Made by a program: the position numbers and the translations under genes. A DNA stretch of 64,000 nt from Capsicum annuum (lineage: Eukaryota; Streptophyta; Magnoliopsida; Solanales; Solanaceae). The notes under the pieces were generated by a model. That model was not told the origin of the DNA. It did not search any database and saw only the letters and a program-made list of their open reading frames with translations. The stretch is from contig NC_061119.1 in NCBI RefSeq assembly GCF_002878395.1, forward strand, positions 18,597,331 through 18,661,330, read 5' to 3'. Within the stretch, counting starts at the first letter, position 1; each line of letters begins with the position of its first letter. Positions 34,164 to 46,239 of the stretch are shown one piece after another.

Positions 34164-35819
34164 TGTCACACCCCTTTTTTAACCAAAAAAATTTATGATT
34201 TTAAAGTTTGGAAGGATTTTTACTATTAAGTGACAAAAGATGAAATTTATTTTGAAAAGAATTCTTTTTTCAATCACACTTAGAGTCGTTACTTGGCATA
34301 AATATGGTGCGCCAAGTCACCTTTGAAAATTCTTTTTCAAAATGGTTTTGACTCTTTTAAACTGATCTACGAAAAGAGATTCTGGTTAAGAAATTCTGTT
34401 GACCGAGGGGCAGGTGATAGGCGCCCCATGATTCCATGGTTCAACCATGGTCACTTCGTGGAGCGTATCAGCTAATAGACACTATAGAATGCATAAACCA
34501 AACAAAACACACAAATCAAACAAGAAAACAAATCAAACAAAACTCAAAATCAAAATAATGTTCAGTCCGAATTACACAGTCCCAAAAATAGAAAAATAAG
34601 GAAATGTAAATTCTATTCTAAAATAATCTCAGACTATGCTCTACTAGATGCCTTGGGCCTTCATCACGAACGTCCTTTGGGTACAAGATACTTTGGGGCA
34701 TACCCCGTGAATAACTACAAATGGCCTCGGGGCATTTTTCGGCTAAATGAATACATTTTTTCAGTGCGAGAAAACCAAACCATTCAACAAAATTTCAAAC
34801 ATTCAACGTAACCAGGAGTCCTAAACTTTGCCTACCCAACCTATATTTGCCTATTAATTATTGGCCTAAATATGATATTATCGAGTTCAGTGAAATTAAA
34901 ATCAATTTCAAATCAAACAAATCAATTAATCAACATTAGCCGATTTTCACTTTTACCGATTTTCAATCCCTTCCCCTAAATCGCTTTTCAACAGAAATTT
35001 CTTATACGAAACAGGGTTATCCAACCCATACCAACATCGAATTCATACCACAATCAATTATCCATAACAAGTAATATCAACGTCAATAAAATCACCCATT
35101 TATCATCATCCAACACATAATCATAAAGTCAATTTCCCAAATTTTAAATGAAATAAAGAAAAAGAGTTAAAGAGTTGGACCTCAATTGTCGATTTCAATG
35201 TATTGAAGATAGAACCACGCTCAAAAAACCTTGATTCAAACCTCGACACGAACCCGTCAACTTGAATCTCTAACCCAACAAACAAAAGAGCACCCAAGAA
35301 CCAAAATTTATAAGAAAACTGAAAAACCCGTATGGCCGGAGCATTTTTCCGGTGAGACTCGCCGAGAGTTTGAACAGAAGGCATGGAAATCTACTACTGG
35401 TCATGTATTTGGAGGTGTTGGTGGATTGAGATGTTTTGGACACCGATTAACAGCGTTTGCTGATAGATTTAGATGGGTTTTGGAAGGCTTAACTCATCTT
35501 CCAGCGAAGAGATGCCGTTTACGGTGAAAAAATAAGTTTTCAATCTATTTTTATCCTTTTTTTCCCTTCAGTTTACTGTCTCTCTCTCGCCATTTAGCTT
35601 TGTTTTCCATTGCTTACTCCTTTTCTTTGATTACTCTCTTATTTTTTATCACTGTCCGTCATTCTCTTTCCCTCGTCACTCAATTTACTCCCCTCTGTTA
35701 TGTGTATCTAAATTGTGAGAGAGGCGTGAATATGAAAAATTCCCGTGGAGTCAATCTGTGAATGAAAATTGGGTATGATTGTATGGTGTAGTCTTTTCTG
35801 TGAATGGGAATTGTGAGTG
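34164..35819 (-). repeat. 5' LTR of Tat/Ogre-like element, main part
   Basis: Matches the LTR at 24951-26887 as far as GGGAATTGTGAGTG, where the MULE begins. The remainder is at 56247-56530. Confidence 0.88.
35811..35819. repeat. 9-bp target duplication TTGTGAGTG (left)
   Basis: Repeated exactly at 56238-56246. The undisturbed LTR copy at about 26590 has one version of the site (TTATGAGTG) read through without interruption. Nine bases is the Mutator-like length. Confidence 0.9.
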
Positions 35820-35875
35820 GAGAAAATTGAAGGAAAGGTGTCTTTTAAGTTTTGAATGAAGGATTGGTGACATTG
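35820..35875 (+). repeat. Left terminal inverted repeat of MULE
   Basis: It begins GAGAAAATTGAAGG. Compared with the reverse complement of 56183-56237 it shows matching GGTG blocks at the same spacing with one indel. A close copy lies at 48625-48672. Confidence 0.7.
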
Positions 35876-36099
35876 ACCAGCAGATAGGATCAAACATCAT
35901 TATGAAACTTGATTAAGTTAATTGTGGACTTTATTAATATTTTGAAGACTTTCTAATCTTTTCAAAAATACAAATCAACCCAACCACACCCCTCTTCAAT
36001 CCAAATCAACCACTCTCTTCTCTCTCTCGACAACTTCTCTCAACTCTATCCCAACCAACAGTTCTGCAAAATTTCTCCCTTCAACCCTCGATGACTTCT

Positions 36100-36330
36100 A
36101 CCTCCGGCGATAAATAGTTGGGCTTTGAGTTCCCCTCTTTTCTTCCTTCAACCCCTGACTATAAATAGTTGGGATTCGAGTTCTCCTCTTCAATTCAAAT
36201 CAACCTGTCTCTCATCCCTCTCTTGACAGCTTCTCTCAACTCTCTCCCAACCAACTATTCTGCAAATTTCTCATTTCAATACTCGGCGACTTCAACATCC
36301 GACTATAAATAGTTGGGCTTCGAGTTTCTT
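36100..36330 (+). promoter_or_regulatory. Promoter region with three TATAAATAG-containing repeats
   Basis: GATAAATAGTTGGG (36110), TATAAATAGTTGGG (36160) and TATAAATAGTTGGG (36304) each precede a TTCGAGTT-like block, within duplicated segments containing TCTCTCAACTCT. They lie upstream of the plus-strand DUF1985 gene. Whether any of them is used is unknown. Confidence 0.45.
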
Positions 36331-36759
36331 TTCAACTTCAACCTTCAATTGACATGACAGCCTTGCTCTGCAGCCACAACAGCTTCGAATTCTTCATCGT
36401 TCTTTTTATTCTTTCACAGGTAAAAAGTTATGGCCTTTTTAGTTTTGAAGAAAATGGGGAACTTGAGCCAACTTCTCTTATAGTATTGGTTAACAATTTC
36501 AATATTTGTTGCATTAATTTGAAATATGGTCTGAATAAAACCCTAATTTGTGGTATTTCTTCTCTTCTCTTTTTGAAGTAAATTATGATATTTTGTTGTT
36601 TGTTGTCTTTTTTTGAAGCTTGATTTTTATTGTTTGTGTTTATAAAAACAAAATGACAATTTGGGTTGATTTCTTCTGTTCTTGTACTTGGTAAAAATGG
36701 TGAAATTATTATTTTTGTTGAACAAAATCGTGCTACTATTTTTGTTCTCTCCAACGGAT

Positions 36760-37600
36760 TACCCATCTGGTGTAACATATTAACCATCTGATGTAATAGA
36801 TTTATCATACGATGCAACAGGTCAATCATCTGATCCACCAAAGGAAGTATCAAATTACAATTCTAATGCAACAGATTAATAATCGGATGCAACAGATTAA
36901 GCATCGGATAAAAAATTTGATGCAACTAATTAACCATCTGGTGCAATGGAAGAACCATCAGATTAATGGTCTGATGCAACAGATGAACCTCTTGTTGGAT
37001 AAAATCCTATCAACTCTTCCTACAGGAAATATCCAAGACTTTATTTTTCCTACTGATCATTCATCTGCCGCGATAAATGACCCTATGTGGGAAGAAATCT
37101 AAATAATATTGACCATTGATAGCTGTTCCAACAGATCACTCGTGTGTTGCAACAGATGTGTGACCTGTTGCATAGACCATTCATCTTTGTCAAGTGATGA
37201 GTGATATATTTTGTATTGTCGCAATAGATTACTCAGCCATTGCTGTAGGTTAGTTAATTGCTCTGATAGATCACTCATATATTGCAACAGATGTGTAATC
37301 TGTTACACAAACCATTCATCTTTCTCAATATATGAGTGATATATTTTGTATTGTGACAACAGATTACTCAGCCGTTACTATGGATTATTTAACTATTCCA
37401 ACAGATCACTCATATGTTGCAATAGATGATGTCACAATAGTTGTGTGATTTGTTGAATAGACCATTCATCTTTCTTAAAAGATAAGTGATATATTTTGTA
37501 TTGTTGCAATAGATTACTCATCCACTACAACAGTTTGGTTATATGCTGCAACAAATATACTACCTGGTGCAATAGATTGATGATCTGTTGCAACTATTAT
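36760..37600. repeat. Array of CAACAGAT/ATCTGTTG motifs, including three ~134-bp tandem copies
   Basis: Dozens of variants of ATCTGTTGCAACAGAT half-sites. From about 37130 to 37530, three higher-order copies start at GATCACTC (37135, 37268, 37404), each with CCATTCATCTTT and GTGATATATTTTGTATTGT. The array fills the space between the promoter region and the DUF1985 coding exons. Confidence 0.85.
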
Positions 37601-37689
37601 TTTACTATTTTACTTATTTGATTTACTGTTATTCCTTTTTAGCGATACATTAATCAATAATAATATATTATTTTATGTTCCTATTAATT

Positions 37690-40112
37690 TTAGATAATAT
37701 AGTTTCCAAAAGAACAGAAACCGAATCAAGTCCAAGTAAAGGAACAAGTAAAGAAGCTAAGCTACATCCACAGCTCTATGAGCTTGCTTTACAAGCGTTA
37801 TCTCAATCGAGAGCAGAATATGATGAACATGGGGAGGAGGAATATTTCAAAAGAGATGATGCAGATGCTAATAGCCCTTCCACCGAAGAGTTGATCAAAG
37901 CCTTCAGCATTGATCGTTATCCTGTGAGAATGTAGTGCAATGGTGCCACAGATTTAACGGGTGATTTCGTTGTTAAGTCAGCCATGGGACAATCTTTCGG
38001 CTCCTTCAGAAAAATACTTCAAGAACAAAAATTGGATGCTTATTTTAGGGATAACTACTTTGGGAAATATCTTGATTTGCCGGAGGACAACAATGCTCGT
38101 TTCCAAATAAAAATGGTATATGAACTTCTCAAGCATAGGTTTATGTATGAAAACAAAGATAAAATGGATGAGGTGTGGATAAATTACTGTGGCATGCCTG
38201 TTTATTTTGGTTGGAAGGAGTTTGTCATAGTTATTGGACTAAAATATTATCCTTCTTCTCAAGTTATACCTATTCTAACCCCAAAAAAGCACCCCGCACA
38301 CCCAAAAAAGACAAAGGGAAGTCATGTGATCGTGATGACCTGGTGTCCATTGTTGGTCTAAGCTTCAAAAATAAAAATTTGATAAAAGTGTTGAAAGGTA
38401 AAGAACTTTCAAAGAAGCACAAGCAGTCATTGTGCTTGTTTTGGTTTGTACATAATATTCTTTGGGTGAGAGACGTTAACAACAACATAAGCCTCAGTTT
38501 AATAAAGCTCTTCGAGGATCTTGAGGCATTTAACAGCTATCCTTGGGGGTATGAAAGCTTCAAAATGACTGTCAAATAGTTGTTGACTCTATTAGCGCCA
38601 AAGACAATCAACTTAGATGGCTTCCCATGGGCTTTCATGGTAAATGTTTCTTTCTTCTATTATGATATCATTAATTTTTTTTCACTCAATAATGGTTTTG
38701 ATTTATTGGCGTTATTTTATAGGCTTAGGCATTTGAAGCCATTCCTTATTTGGGACAACAAGTGAACTTTCAAGAAGGAGTTTTCTATCCAAGAATCTTG
38801 AGATGGTTGGCGGTCAAAACTGATAAAAATATAAAATTTCTTCATCTCTTCAACCCCCCGAAGGATGCAGTAAGTATAATTATAATTAATTTTTTCTTTT
38901 AATTAATGATTTTTTTGAATGATCTAATCATCATTCTAATATATGTAATGATTTATGTTAGATTGTGCATCCGTCACTAGTTCTGACCAATCGAGAGTTG
39001 AAGATGCCATTTTTTCTTACTTTACGGTCTGTGCAAACTTTATCGGACCTTAAGGTCATCGACAGAATAAAAATAGAATTGTTTGGAGCAACAACTATTA
39101 CAAGAAAAATAATTTTGGAGGGTGGGCTTATTGTTGTTGATGGTCTTAGTGGTGATGGAGCTGTTGGTGGTGGTAGTGGTGCTACTGTTGGTGCTAATGA
39201 TGCTCCTCTTATAGTATTTAAAGGAAATCATTATGAGTATGATCATACTAGTTATATAGATTTTACCTCTCCCAACGAATGTTCTGCATGCAAATGTCAA
39301 GACTGTAGGGCGAAACATGATGTAGTGATTAATTCTATTAATGCATTAACTGCTTCTATAAAGAAATTGACATCTAAGAGGGGTCTCATTCCATCAAAGA
39401 GGATTTTATTTCCATCCACTCCATTAGAGATTAGGGCTAAGAGGAGAAGGAGAGTGATTTCCAGGGCATTATCAAGCATCCAAAAAAGCAAAATTACAAC
39501 TCCTCTGTCTGTGTGTTGCACTGAGCAACGTACAATGTCCAAAGGAGATCAGCACGAGCTGAAGAAGGTAAATATATTATATGTCTTCCAATTGACAAAA
39601 AAAACAGACACATATTTGTTTCAACAGACGACACATCTACTGAAAATTATCAAATAGATATCTACATCTATTGCAACAGTTGACAACCTGTTGCACCCGA
39701 TACTTTATTTGGTGCAACATATGTCTTGTCTATTTTAGCAAATCAAATAGCTCTTCGTACCACTTTTATTTGTACCAACAGATGACCTATCTGCTGCAAC
39801 AGATGATTCATATATTGCAACGAATGGTTCATCCGTTGGAAATTATCATATAGGGTTTTCCTCATGTAGAAATTTATCCCAACAGTTGATTCATTGTTAC
39901 AATAGAAATATAATCTATTTGGGACAATTTAAAATGGGAGGAAGACCTGTTTGATTTGCTAGAAGAGATGAGTTATCCTTTTCCATTTTGTTGTATCTCC
40001 GTAATTAGCATTGATGAATTCTGGCTTTCCAGGTGGGTGTAGAAGAAGCTACTGCTGAACAATATTGGCTTTCCAGGTGGCTGTAGAAGAAGCTACTGCT
40101 AAACAACATTGA
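37690..40112 (+). pseudogene. DUF1985 gene (plus-strand copy), multi-exon, disabled
   Basis: The first exon reads [16 protein letters not shown], with ATA where the sister copy has its ATG. It continues [15 protein letters not shown], then an in-frame TAG at 37933. The DUF1985 core at 37984-38270 gives KLDAYFRDNYFGKYLDLPED, then KMVYELLKHRFMYENKDK, then DEVWINYCGMPVYFGWKEF. A frameshift near 38288 is followed by KSCDRDDLVSIVGLSFKN and SLCLFWFVHNILWVRDVNNN to 38577, then a stop replacing Tyr. Introns with GT-AG edges lie at about 38640-38730 and 38870-38961. The exon at 38962-39567 has a Cys-rich CSACKCQDCRAKHD and Lys/Arg-rich segments. A duplicated acceptor and exon start (GAAGAAGCTACTGCT) lie at 40034-40110. 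No peptidase domain follows. The function of DUF1985 is unknown; it is usually fused to Ulp1-like domains. Confidence 0.8.
39640..39930. repeat. CAACAGAT/ATCTGTTG motif array
   Basis: Variants such as ACAGATGACCTATCTGCTGC fill the presumed intron after the 38962-39567 exon. Confidence 0.75.
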
Positions 40113-40454
40113 CAATATGCTACTATTTTTATGGAAATACGGAGAATAGAAAGCACAGAAACCATATATAAGGCACCATAAAGATCCACGACGAGCAAAG
40201 CCAAATTCCATAGCACCAGATGAAGAAAACTTGTCCATACTGAGTAGATATTTATAGCTTGATCCTATCAAAGCAATCCTTGGTAGTATACTTAAATTGT
40301 TGTTGATGTATTTGTTGACATCTGTACCCATAACAGTTTTTTTTTATTTCATTTATTCATTGACTTGTTTTAGCTAATTTATGAAGGCTTCGATTTATTT
40401 TATTTTGTCTACAAATTTTATTTATTCCTTAGATTTGAACTTATTAATTAAAAA

Positions 40455-40725
40455 GGACTACTAGATTCAAATATTGCAACAGATAATGTATCTATTGCAA
40501 TAGACAACACATCTATTGGAAAAATCAAACAGATTTAGACATATGCTGCAACAGGTAGGTGATCTGTTGGAATTTATCAAATAGGTCTTCCCACTGTTGC
40601 AACAGAAGGACTTTTGATAAAAACATCAAGATAATGCAATAGATTACCAACCTACTGCAATAGATAAACTATATGTCAGAACAGTTAGCATAACTGTTAC
40701 AACGGATGGAGAATCTGTTGCATTA
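40455..40725. repeat. CAACAGAT/ATCTGTTG motif array
   Basis: Repeated half-sites (ATTGCAACAGATAATG, GGATGGAGAATCTGTTGC) between the DUF1985 remnant and the GRF pseudogene promoter. Confidence 0.75.
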
Positions 40726-41098
40726 TAAAAATTCAACTTTCATTGGACATAAAAAATTGTCACTACGTGTAAAAATGTTAAAGTGAATTGAATTAAAATA
40801 AAAAAGGTGCAACCCATCGACGGTGTTCAGTTCAATCACCTAAAATAAAATCGGCATCAAGTAGACAATGTTCATTTTAAACACATAAAATAAAATAGGT
40901 GTCAGTCTGGCACATTTCGCTGACTTGCTGTCACTTGGCCTCCAACGGTCATTTCCCTCCCCCCCCATTGTCTTATATATTCATCTTCCTCCTAAACTTT
41001 AACCCTAAATTCCCAAATCTTCTTCTTCATCGTCATCTTCTTTTATCTATCCAAATTCTTCAAATTATTTCTTTCATTTTTTTCAACTGAGCTTGACA

Positions 41099-41465
41099 AT
41101 GTCGAGCGCATCTTCCACTATTTTTTGTGATAAAGATTTTTGATATTGTAAGTGCCGTTATTAATCTTTGTTAAAGACTTCTTGGACTCAACAAAATTCG
41201 GATCGTATGTTTTTTACTTAGCTGATTAATTATTGACTTGTAATTATTTTGTAATTGTGTTCTATTTTTTATAGAAATTAGGTGGATGCAATTGCTTTGA
41301 TTGGTATGAAGAACGACACCCTTCACAAGCAAATCGTGTAATCTGGGATTTGTTGAACAAAGTCAAGGCTTCTGAAGAGAAATAAAATCGAGCAAGAAGA
41401 TACTATATTGTTGCCATTATTGCTACTGTTTGGTGTTGTTGGGCACATGGATGTTCAAGCCTAAT
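41099..41465 (+). pseudogene. GRF-type zinc-finger small protein, disabled
   Basis: ATG at 41099 begins MSSASSTIF. The Cys pair and GRF-domain motifs CKCR and LLKTSWTQQNSDRMFF follow. A GT-AG-like intron spans roughly 41220-41274. Exon two gives LGGCNCFDWYEERHPSQANR, then VIWDLLNKVKASEEK, a stop, and a hydrophobic YYIVAIIATVWCCWAHG tail. Plant GRF zinc-finger proteins with a C-terminal helix and membrane segment are often carried by transposable elements. Stops after DKDF and CRY, and at 41383, disable it. A pyrimidine-rich leader (40920-41098) resembles a promoter and 5' UTR. Confidence 0.7.
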
Positions 41466-41559
41466 TGCTGAAATTTTTATGCTGGTGTGTGTATTTGCTA
41501 CTGGTTTGGTGTAGTCGAGCATATGGATATTCAAGCATAACTGTTGGAAAATATAAAAA

Positions 41560-41790
41560 AGATTTAGGCATATGTTGTAAGATTTAGGTCATCTGTTGGA
41601 AATTATCAAATAGGTCTTCCCACTATTGCAACAGATTATACTTAGATTATTAGATTATTCATAGAAATAACATCGGCATAATGCAACAGATGACCAACCT
41701 ATTGCAACAGATAAAATATCTGCCAAAACGGATTAAATATATTTTACAACAGATTGACAATCTAAACTATTGCATTATAAAATACTCAAC
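41560..41790. repeat. CAACAGAT motif array downstream of the Ulp1-like ORF
   Basis: Units such as CAACAGATGACCAACCTATT and TGCAACAGATAAAATATC lie between the GRF pseudogene and the 3' end of the minus-strand peptidase gene. Confidence 0.7.
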
Positions 41791-41862
41791 TTCATCACAA
41801 AAAAATTATTGCCACTACATGTACATGTAATAAAGTGAAGGGTGACTTGAAATTAAAAATTT

Positions 41863-44800
41863 CTATTTCACAGGCTCTTCTATATACACAAGCTTCAACC
41901 GTCCAGTTAGTACCCCATAAGCCCAGGCCTCTTGCAGGTTTGCCACAGTGTTGTCACATAGAAAAATCATTGGCTCGGCCATTTTTTTGTCGGTCAACAA
42001 ACATTCGATGTGTGCAAAAGCATGCGAGCCGCTTGCTTTAGCGGCATCATATTTTGTAAGGATCATTCCCTTGTATTGACCTTCAAAATCCCATGATTTC
42101 TTCATCAACACTTCCTTTGGAAAATGATTCATTAGTTTACTCTCCCTCAATAAGATGGGCAACAACATCATTAGTGGCTCTACAAGGAGAAAAATATCAA
42201 AATCATAGATGAGAGGTATGTTGGAGTCATAAATATTGATCTTTCCCTCATCGAGTAGTATCTCAACAGCCTGATAATGCATACCGTTCACGTTAATGAC
42301 TGCAAGAATCCTTTTTGCTTCGATCCAGCGCTTGTCTTGTAGATTTGGCCTGTCCCCTCTAACATATTTTATCATTTCTTCTTTATCCAAGACCAACGTA
42401 GGAACTAGGAAATCAAGTCCCACGCCAAGGGCTAACGCCTCCCCATTGAGTTGATCGTACCTATCCTTGAGCTTCTTGCGAAAGTCGAGGTCTATTATCC
42501 TATCGATAGCGTCATAAGCTTCTCAGTACGTTAATTGCCTTTTTCTCAAGAGGTAGAGAATTATGTCAATATGTTGTGAGATAAGAAGCCAATTTTTAAA
42601 TAGGTTAGTAATAGTAAAGATAGAACGGATGGTCATATGTTGCATAGGGTCCATCCAATGCAACTTATGCAACAGATGGATAATAAGTTGCAATAGAACC
42701 ACTACTAGTTACACCAATATACCCAGCTGTTGCAACAGACGTGAAATCTATTGTGTAGCTTCTTCTTCATGGGGTAGATTAGAAGGGATAGGTTAGGAAA
42801 AGTAAACTTACCTTGTCGTCGTACGGCATACGCATATCAGTTATAGTCTGGAAGTCTTGAGGGGAAAGAGAGGCATGGGGTAATCTAGTGCTCCTGTCTT
42901 GGCATTCTTGTCCTGTCATAGATCCCTCTTATCTTCGGCGCCAAGTTTTGCATATATGTCAACCTTCTTAACTGGCCCCTAAACTTCAATAGCTTTTGGA
43001 GAGGGAGGAATAGCAATTTCTTTTGATTTTCGATCGAAGAGTACGTCTCTAATTGTTTTTTTCTTTCTCCTAACCAACACTGTAGGAGTGTGTGGCTCCC
43101 TCACCTTCTTGGATGGTATGACACACCTCTTGGATTTGAATTCCTCGATAGCTTTAGAGATAGCCTCTACTTTTTCAAATAGTTTATCCTGTTTGTCCTT
43201 GCTCTCTTCGCATTCGCAACAAGAACACGAGGGTGAAGAGGGGTGTGAGGGACTTGTGTAAGGTAGAAAAGGGGTATTTTCAAACATATTTATTCATTAT
43301 TGAGCATCAACATGCTCATCATCATGAGTGGAAGCAACATCAGCAAGCATGCCACCAACACCAACAACTCCACCAGAAGAAGCACCCGAATCTGCCTTAG
43401 TAAAAGGTTGGTCATAGAGAGCCTCAACATTAGGCTGACCTTGCCTAACTGCTCTTCTTATGGCTGTTGCTCCAGCCAATTCCTTCTTTATTAGCTCTAC
43501 CGTTGAGTCTGCTATAGTACCAACATGACCTAGATTAATATAAGAAGTCATCACCGACTCCTCCTTAGTAGGCCCATGGATGCACAACCTATAAAAAAGA
43601 AAAAAAAAGAGATGCATTTAAATCATATAATATAATAATTTTCACAAGTGGTCTACATTTTAAATAAAAGACCCATTTGTTGCATAGTTTGCAGTATATG
43701 GTTAAAATCTATTTGAGTCTAGTTCAGACAAAACAGAGCAACACATGGATAATATGATGCAAAATATCAATCAACTGTTTCAACAGTTGCATAAGACGGG
43801 TAATTTGTTATGTAACAGATGATTTGTACGTTGCAACAGATAAACAATATATTATCAGATTACACATATGTTGCATAATTTTTAGTAGATGGTTAATCTT
43901 TTAGGAGTCGGGTTCAGAGAACCAAAGCAACAGATGGGTAATCTGATGCAAGATATACCCTGTCGCAATAAATGTCCCATTTAGTGATCAGATATAATAT
44001 TTATTGCACCAGATATAACATCTATTCAATATCTTTCTTATCTTTGAGTAGAATTATTTTACTTAAAAACGGCGTACTACATCATCTGGAGGGTTAAAGA
44101 GATTAGCCTCCTTAATATTGGTGTTTCTCTTTGTAGCCAACCACCTAAACATCCTTGGATGAGAAACCTCATCTGGGTAATCGATTAACTGCTTTCGGAG
44201 GGGAGGAATGGCTTCAAATGCCCAAGCCTAAAAAATGTAAATAGGAAGCAAGCCAAAGAAAAAAGTCATAATAACTATATTCAATATAAATTAATGGATG
44301 ATTAATATTAGTGATTAATTTTACCATGAAATCCCAAGGAAAGCCGTATAATGTAGTCATCCCTGAGGATAGATTTATCAATAAATATTGGTCAAGTAGA
44401 AGTTGTCATATCCTTAGGGATAATTATTGAATTTTTCAAAATCCTCAGCACACGCCAACAAATTACCTTCTATAACCTTGTTAACGTCTCTTGCCAATAT
44501 AACCGAATGGGCAAACCAAACTAAGCATAATATTTCCCTGTACTGCTCCGGTATGGTTTTATCCTCGAGATCTGTCAACAAATCCGATGCTTTGTAGCCA
44601 CGTCGAGCGATGTCAAACAACCCATCTATTCTTTCCTTGCATTTTCTTGCCTTTGATCTTTTGCGGGGTTGTGGTCCTTCTGGATGATGGTATCTCAATC
44701 CCATCACTGTGGCAAACTCTTGCACGCCAAAACAAACGAGCATGCCACAGTAGTTGATCCAGATTTCATCCATCTTCTTTTTGCCCCCTCCTCCGGATCT

Positions 44801-45381
44801 TTATCATCCCCCGCATACTTGATCCTGCGTTTGAGAAGACCATATACCATCGTCTAGGAAACAGATATGGGCAGAGGGGTCTTCAGGTAGCTTAAGAAAG
44901 TATCCAATGCAACTCTTCTTAAAAAGTCTGCCTATGTTTTCGTTCTTCATAATTTTCATAAAATGTTCAAAAATTTTCCCCATCTGACATTTAAGTACAA
45001 TTTGACCAGTTAGTTGTTTTCCTTCTGGGTCATTTATCGGCATCGCAACTTGAAACCTGTCAATACTAAAAGTTTTGACAAGATCATGTTGGGATGTCGA
45101 TATTAATTCACACCCCATCGGTGATCCATTATCACCATGTTGATGATTATTCTCTTTCTCTTTCTCACTCTCCAATTCCTCCTTTTTCTTACTTTTATTT
45201 TATTCATCACCATCTACGGACCCTTGTCCACCTCCCTCAATGTTGTTTTCACATCTCTCCTTAGCTTTACTTTTCCCTAACTAAGATTGTTCAGGAAGCT
45301 TCTCCGAATCCCTCTGTACAGTAGCCTTTTTTTTGGGTGGTCAGACGTCGATCCACTTTCACTTTCTTTTCTTTTGGGAGA
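41863..45381 (-). CDS. DUF1985-Ulp1-like C48 peptidase gene (minus strand), probably disabled
   Basis: It starts at ATG 45381 with a basic MSPKRKESESGSTSDHPKKR. Exons, with stops, then give LVKTFSIDRFQVAMP and the DUF1985 motifs FLKLPED and DEIWINYCGMLVCFGVQEF (44773), then QYREILCLVWFAHSVILARD. The same intron position as in the plus copy is seen at 44327. An exon at 43617-43297 gives LIKKELAGATAIRRAV. A Cys-rich exon at 43287-42979 gives SCSCCECEESKDKQDKLFEK. The last exon, 42423-41863, is open (186 codons). It is Ulp1-like, with His in NVNGMHYQAVEI, Asp in INIYDSN, and the D-C-G nucleophile site replaced by A-S-G before HAFAHIECLL. Frame breaks between exons suggest a pseudogene. The Cys to Ser change would remove normal deSUMOylase activity. 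Confidence 0.72.
42620..42760. repeat. CAACAGAT motif array in intron of the Ulp1-like gene
   Basis: Units TGCAACAGATGGATAATAAG and TTGCAACAGACGTGAAATC occur between the exons at 42840 and 42550. Confidence 0.65.
43680..44040. repeat. CAACAGAT motif array in intron of the DUF1985-Ulp1-like gene
   Basis: Repeats such as ACGTTGCAACAGATAAAC and AAAGCAACAGATGGGTAATC fill the intron between the exons at 44230 and 43617. Confidence 0.7.
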
Positions 45382-45474
45382 CATTTTTTACCAACAGACA
45401 ATGAAAAACAAAAATTACATTACAATTGATGTATGCACAAATTTTAAAAAATACATTACAAACACCATGAATAT

Positions 45475-45715
45475 GGACACACTAATAGCCACCACCACAA
45501 ACACCACCAAGCAATGCCAACAAAACAAACACCACGAATACTGACACACCAAACACCACCACCATAAACACACCAAGCAATGCCAACAAAACAAATAGCA
45601 TGAATACCGACACCACCGACAGCCACCACGAACACCACCAACCAATTCCACCACGATGACCATAAACACCACCACCATCACCACCACCACCAACACCACA
45701 AACACCATCCAACAA
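45475..45715. repeat. CAC-rich low-complexity tract
   Basis: Long degenerate ACCACCAC/AACACCACC repeats just upstream of the minus-strand gene start. The minus-strand frames across it encode Val/Gly/Trp-rich nonsense and are not genes. Confidence 0.8.
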
Positions 45716-46239
45716 TACCACGATAGTCAGCAGAAAACTAGGATGGAAACTAGCGATTTCTCGAGTTCTTCCTACGATTTTACCATCAAAACTCAAAATT
45801 GTAAACCCATTCTCAAAGATAATACAACTAAAAGTTTTATTTTTTATCATTTACTTAAAAGCCCTTATTTTTTAGAAAAAAAATAACAAATATAGAGCTC
45901 TTCTCAAACTCTATTGCCTACGAAGACAGTGAAAACGACTGATACTTGTAAGGATAAATTTGAAAATAACATCTATGTGGTCGAAAATGAGAAGAAAAGT
46001 GATCTGTTGTAGAAGGTTGAGAAAATTTGTTGAGTAGTTGTTATCTGTACTGTATTATTGAGTAAGAATGAGAGAGAAAGAGCGATACCTTGAGATTTGA
46101 AATGATGAAACATTTTGTATGGGTTGATTTGTATTTTGAAAAAGAATGACAAGTAGTTTTGAAAATATTAATTTGGTCCGAATTGATCTTAATTATTTTT
46201 AAAATCATAAAATATATGCATAATTTTTAACCCTCTCAT

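Noticed and set aside
35231..35527. 98-codon plus-strand ORF
   Set aside because: It lies inside the Tat LTR and is matched by the equivalent region of the other LTR without conserved frame.
36354..36581. A signal-peptide-like first exon (HNSFEFFIVLFILS) upstream of the DUF1985 gene
   Set aside because: The sister copy starts directly at MSPKRK without such an exon, and the ATG-to-ATA change explains the missing start. The hydrophobic frame is probably chance.
36760..37600. CRISPR-like appearance of regularly repeated short palindromes
   Set aside because: Repeats are degenerate, spacing is irregular, no cas genes are present and the context is a plant transposon.
45415..45850. Minus-strand Val/Gly/Trp-rich ORFs that could look like membrane proteins
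   Set aside because: They arise from CAC-rich low-complexity DNA in several frames at once.
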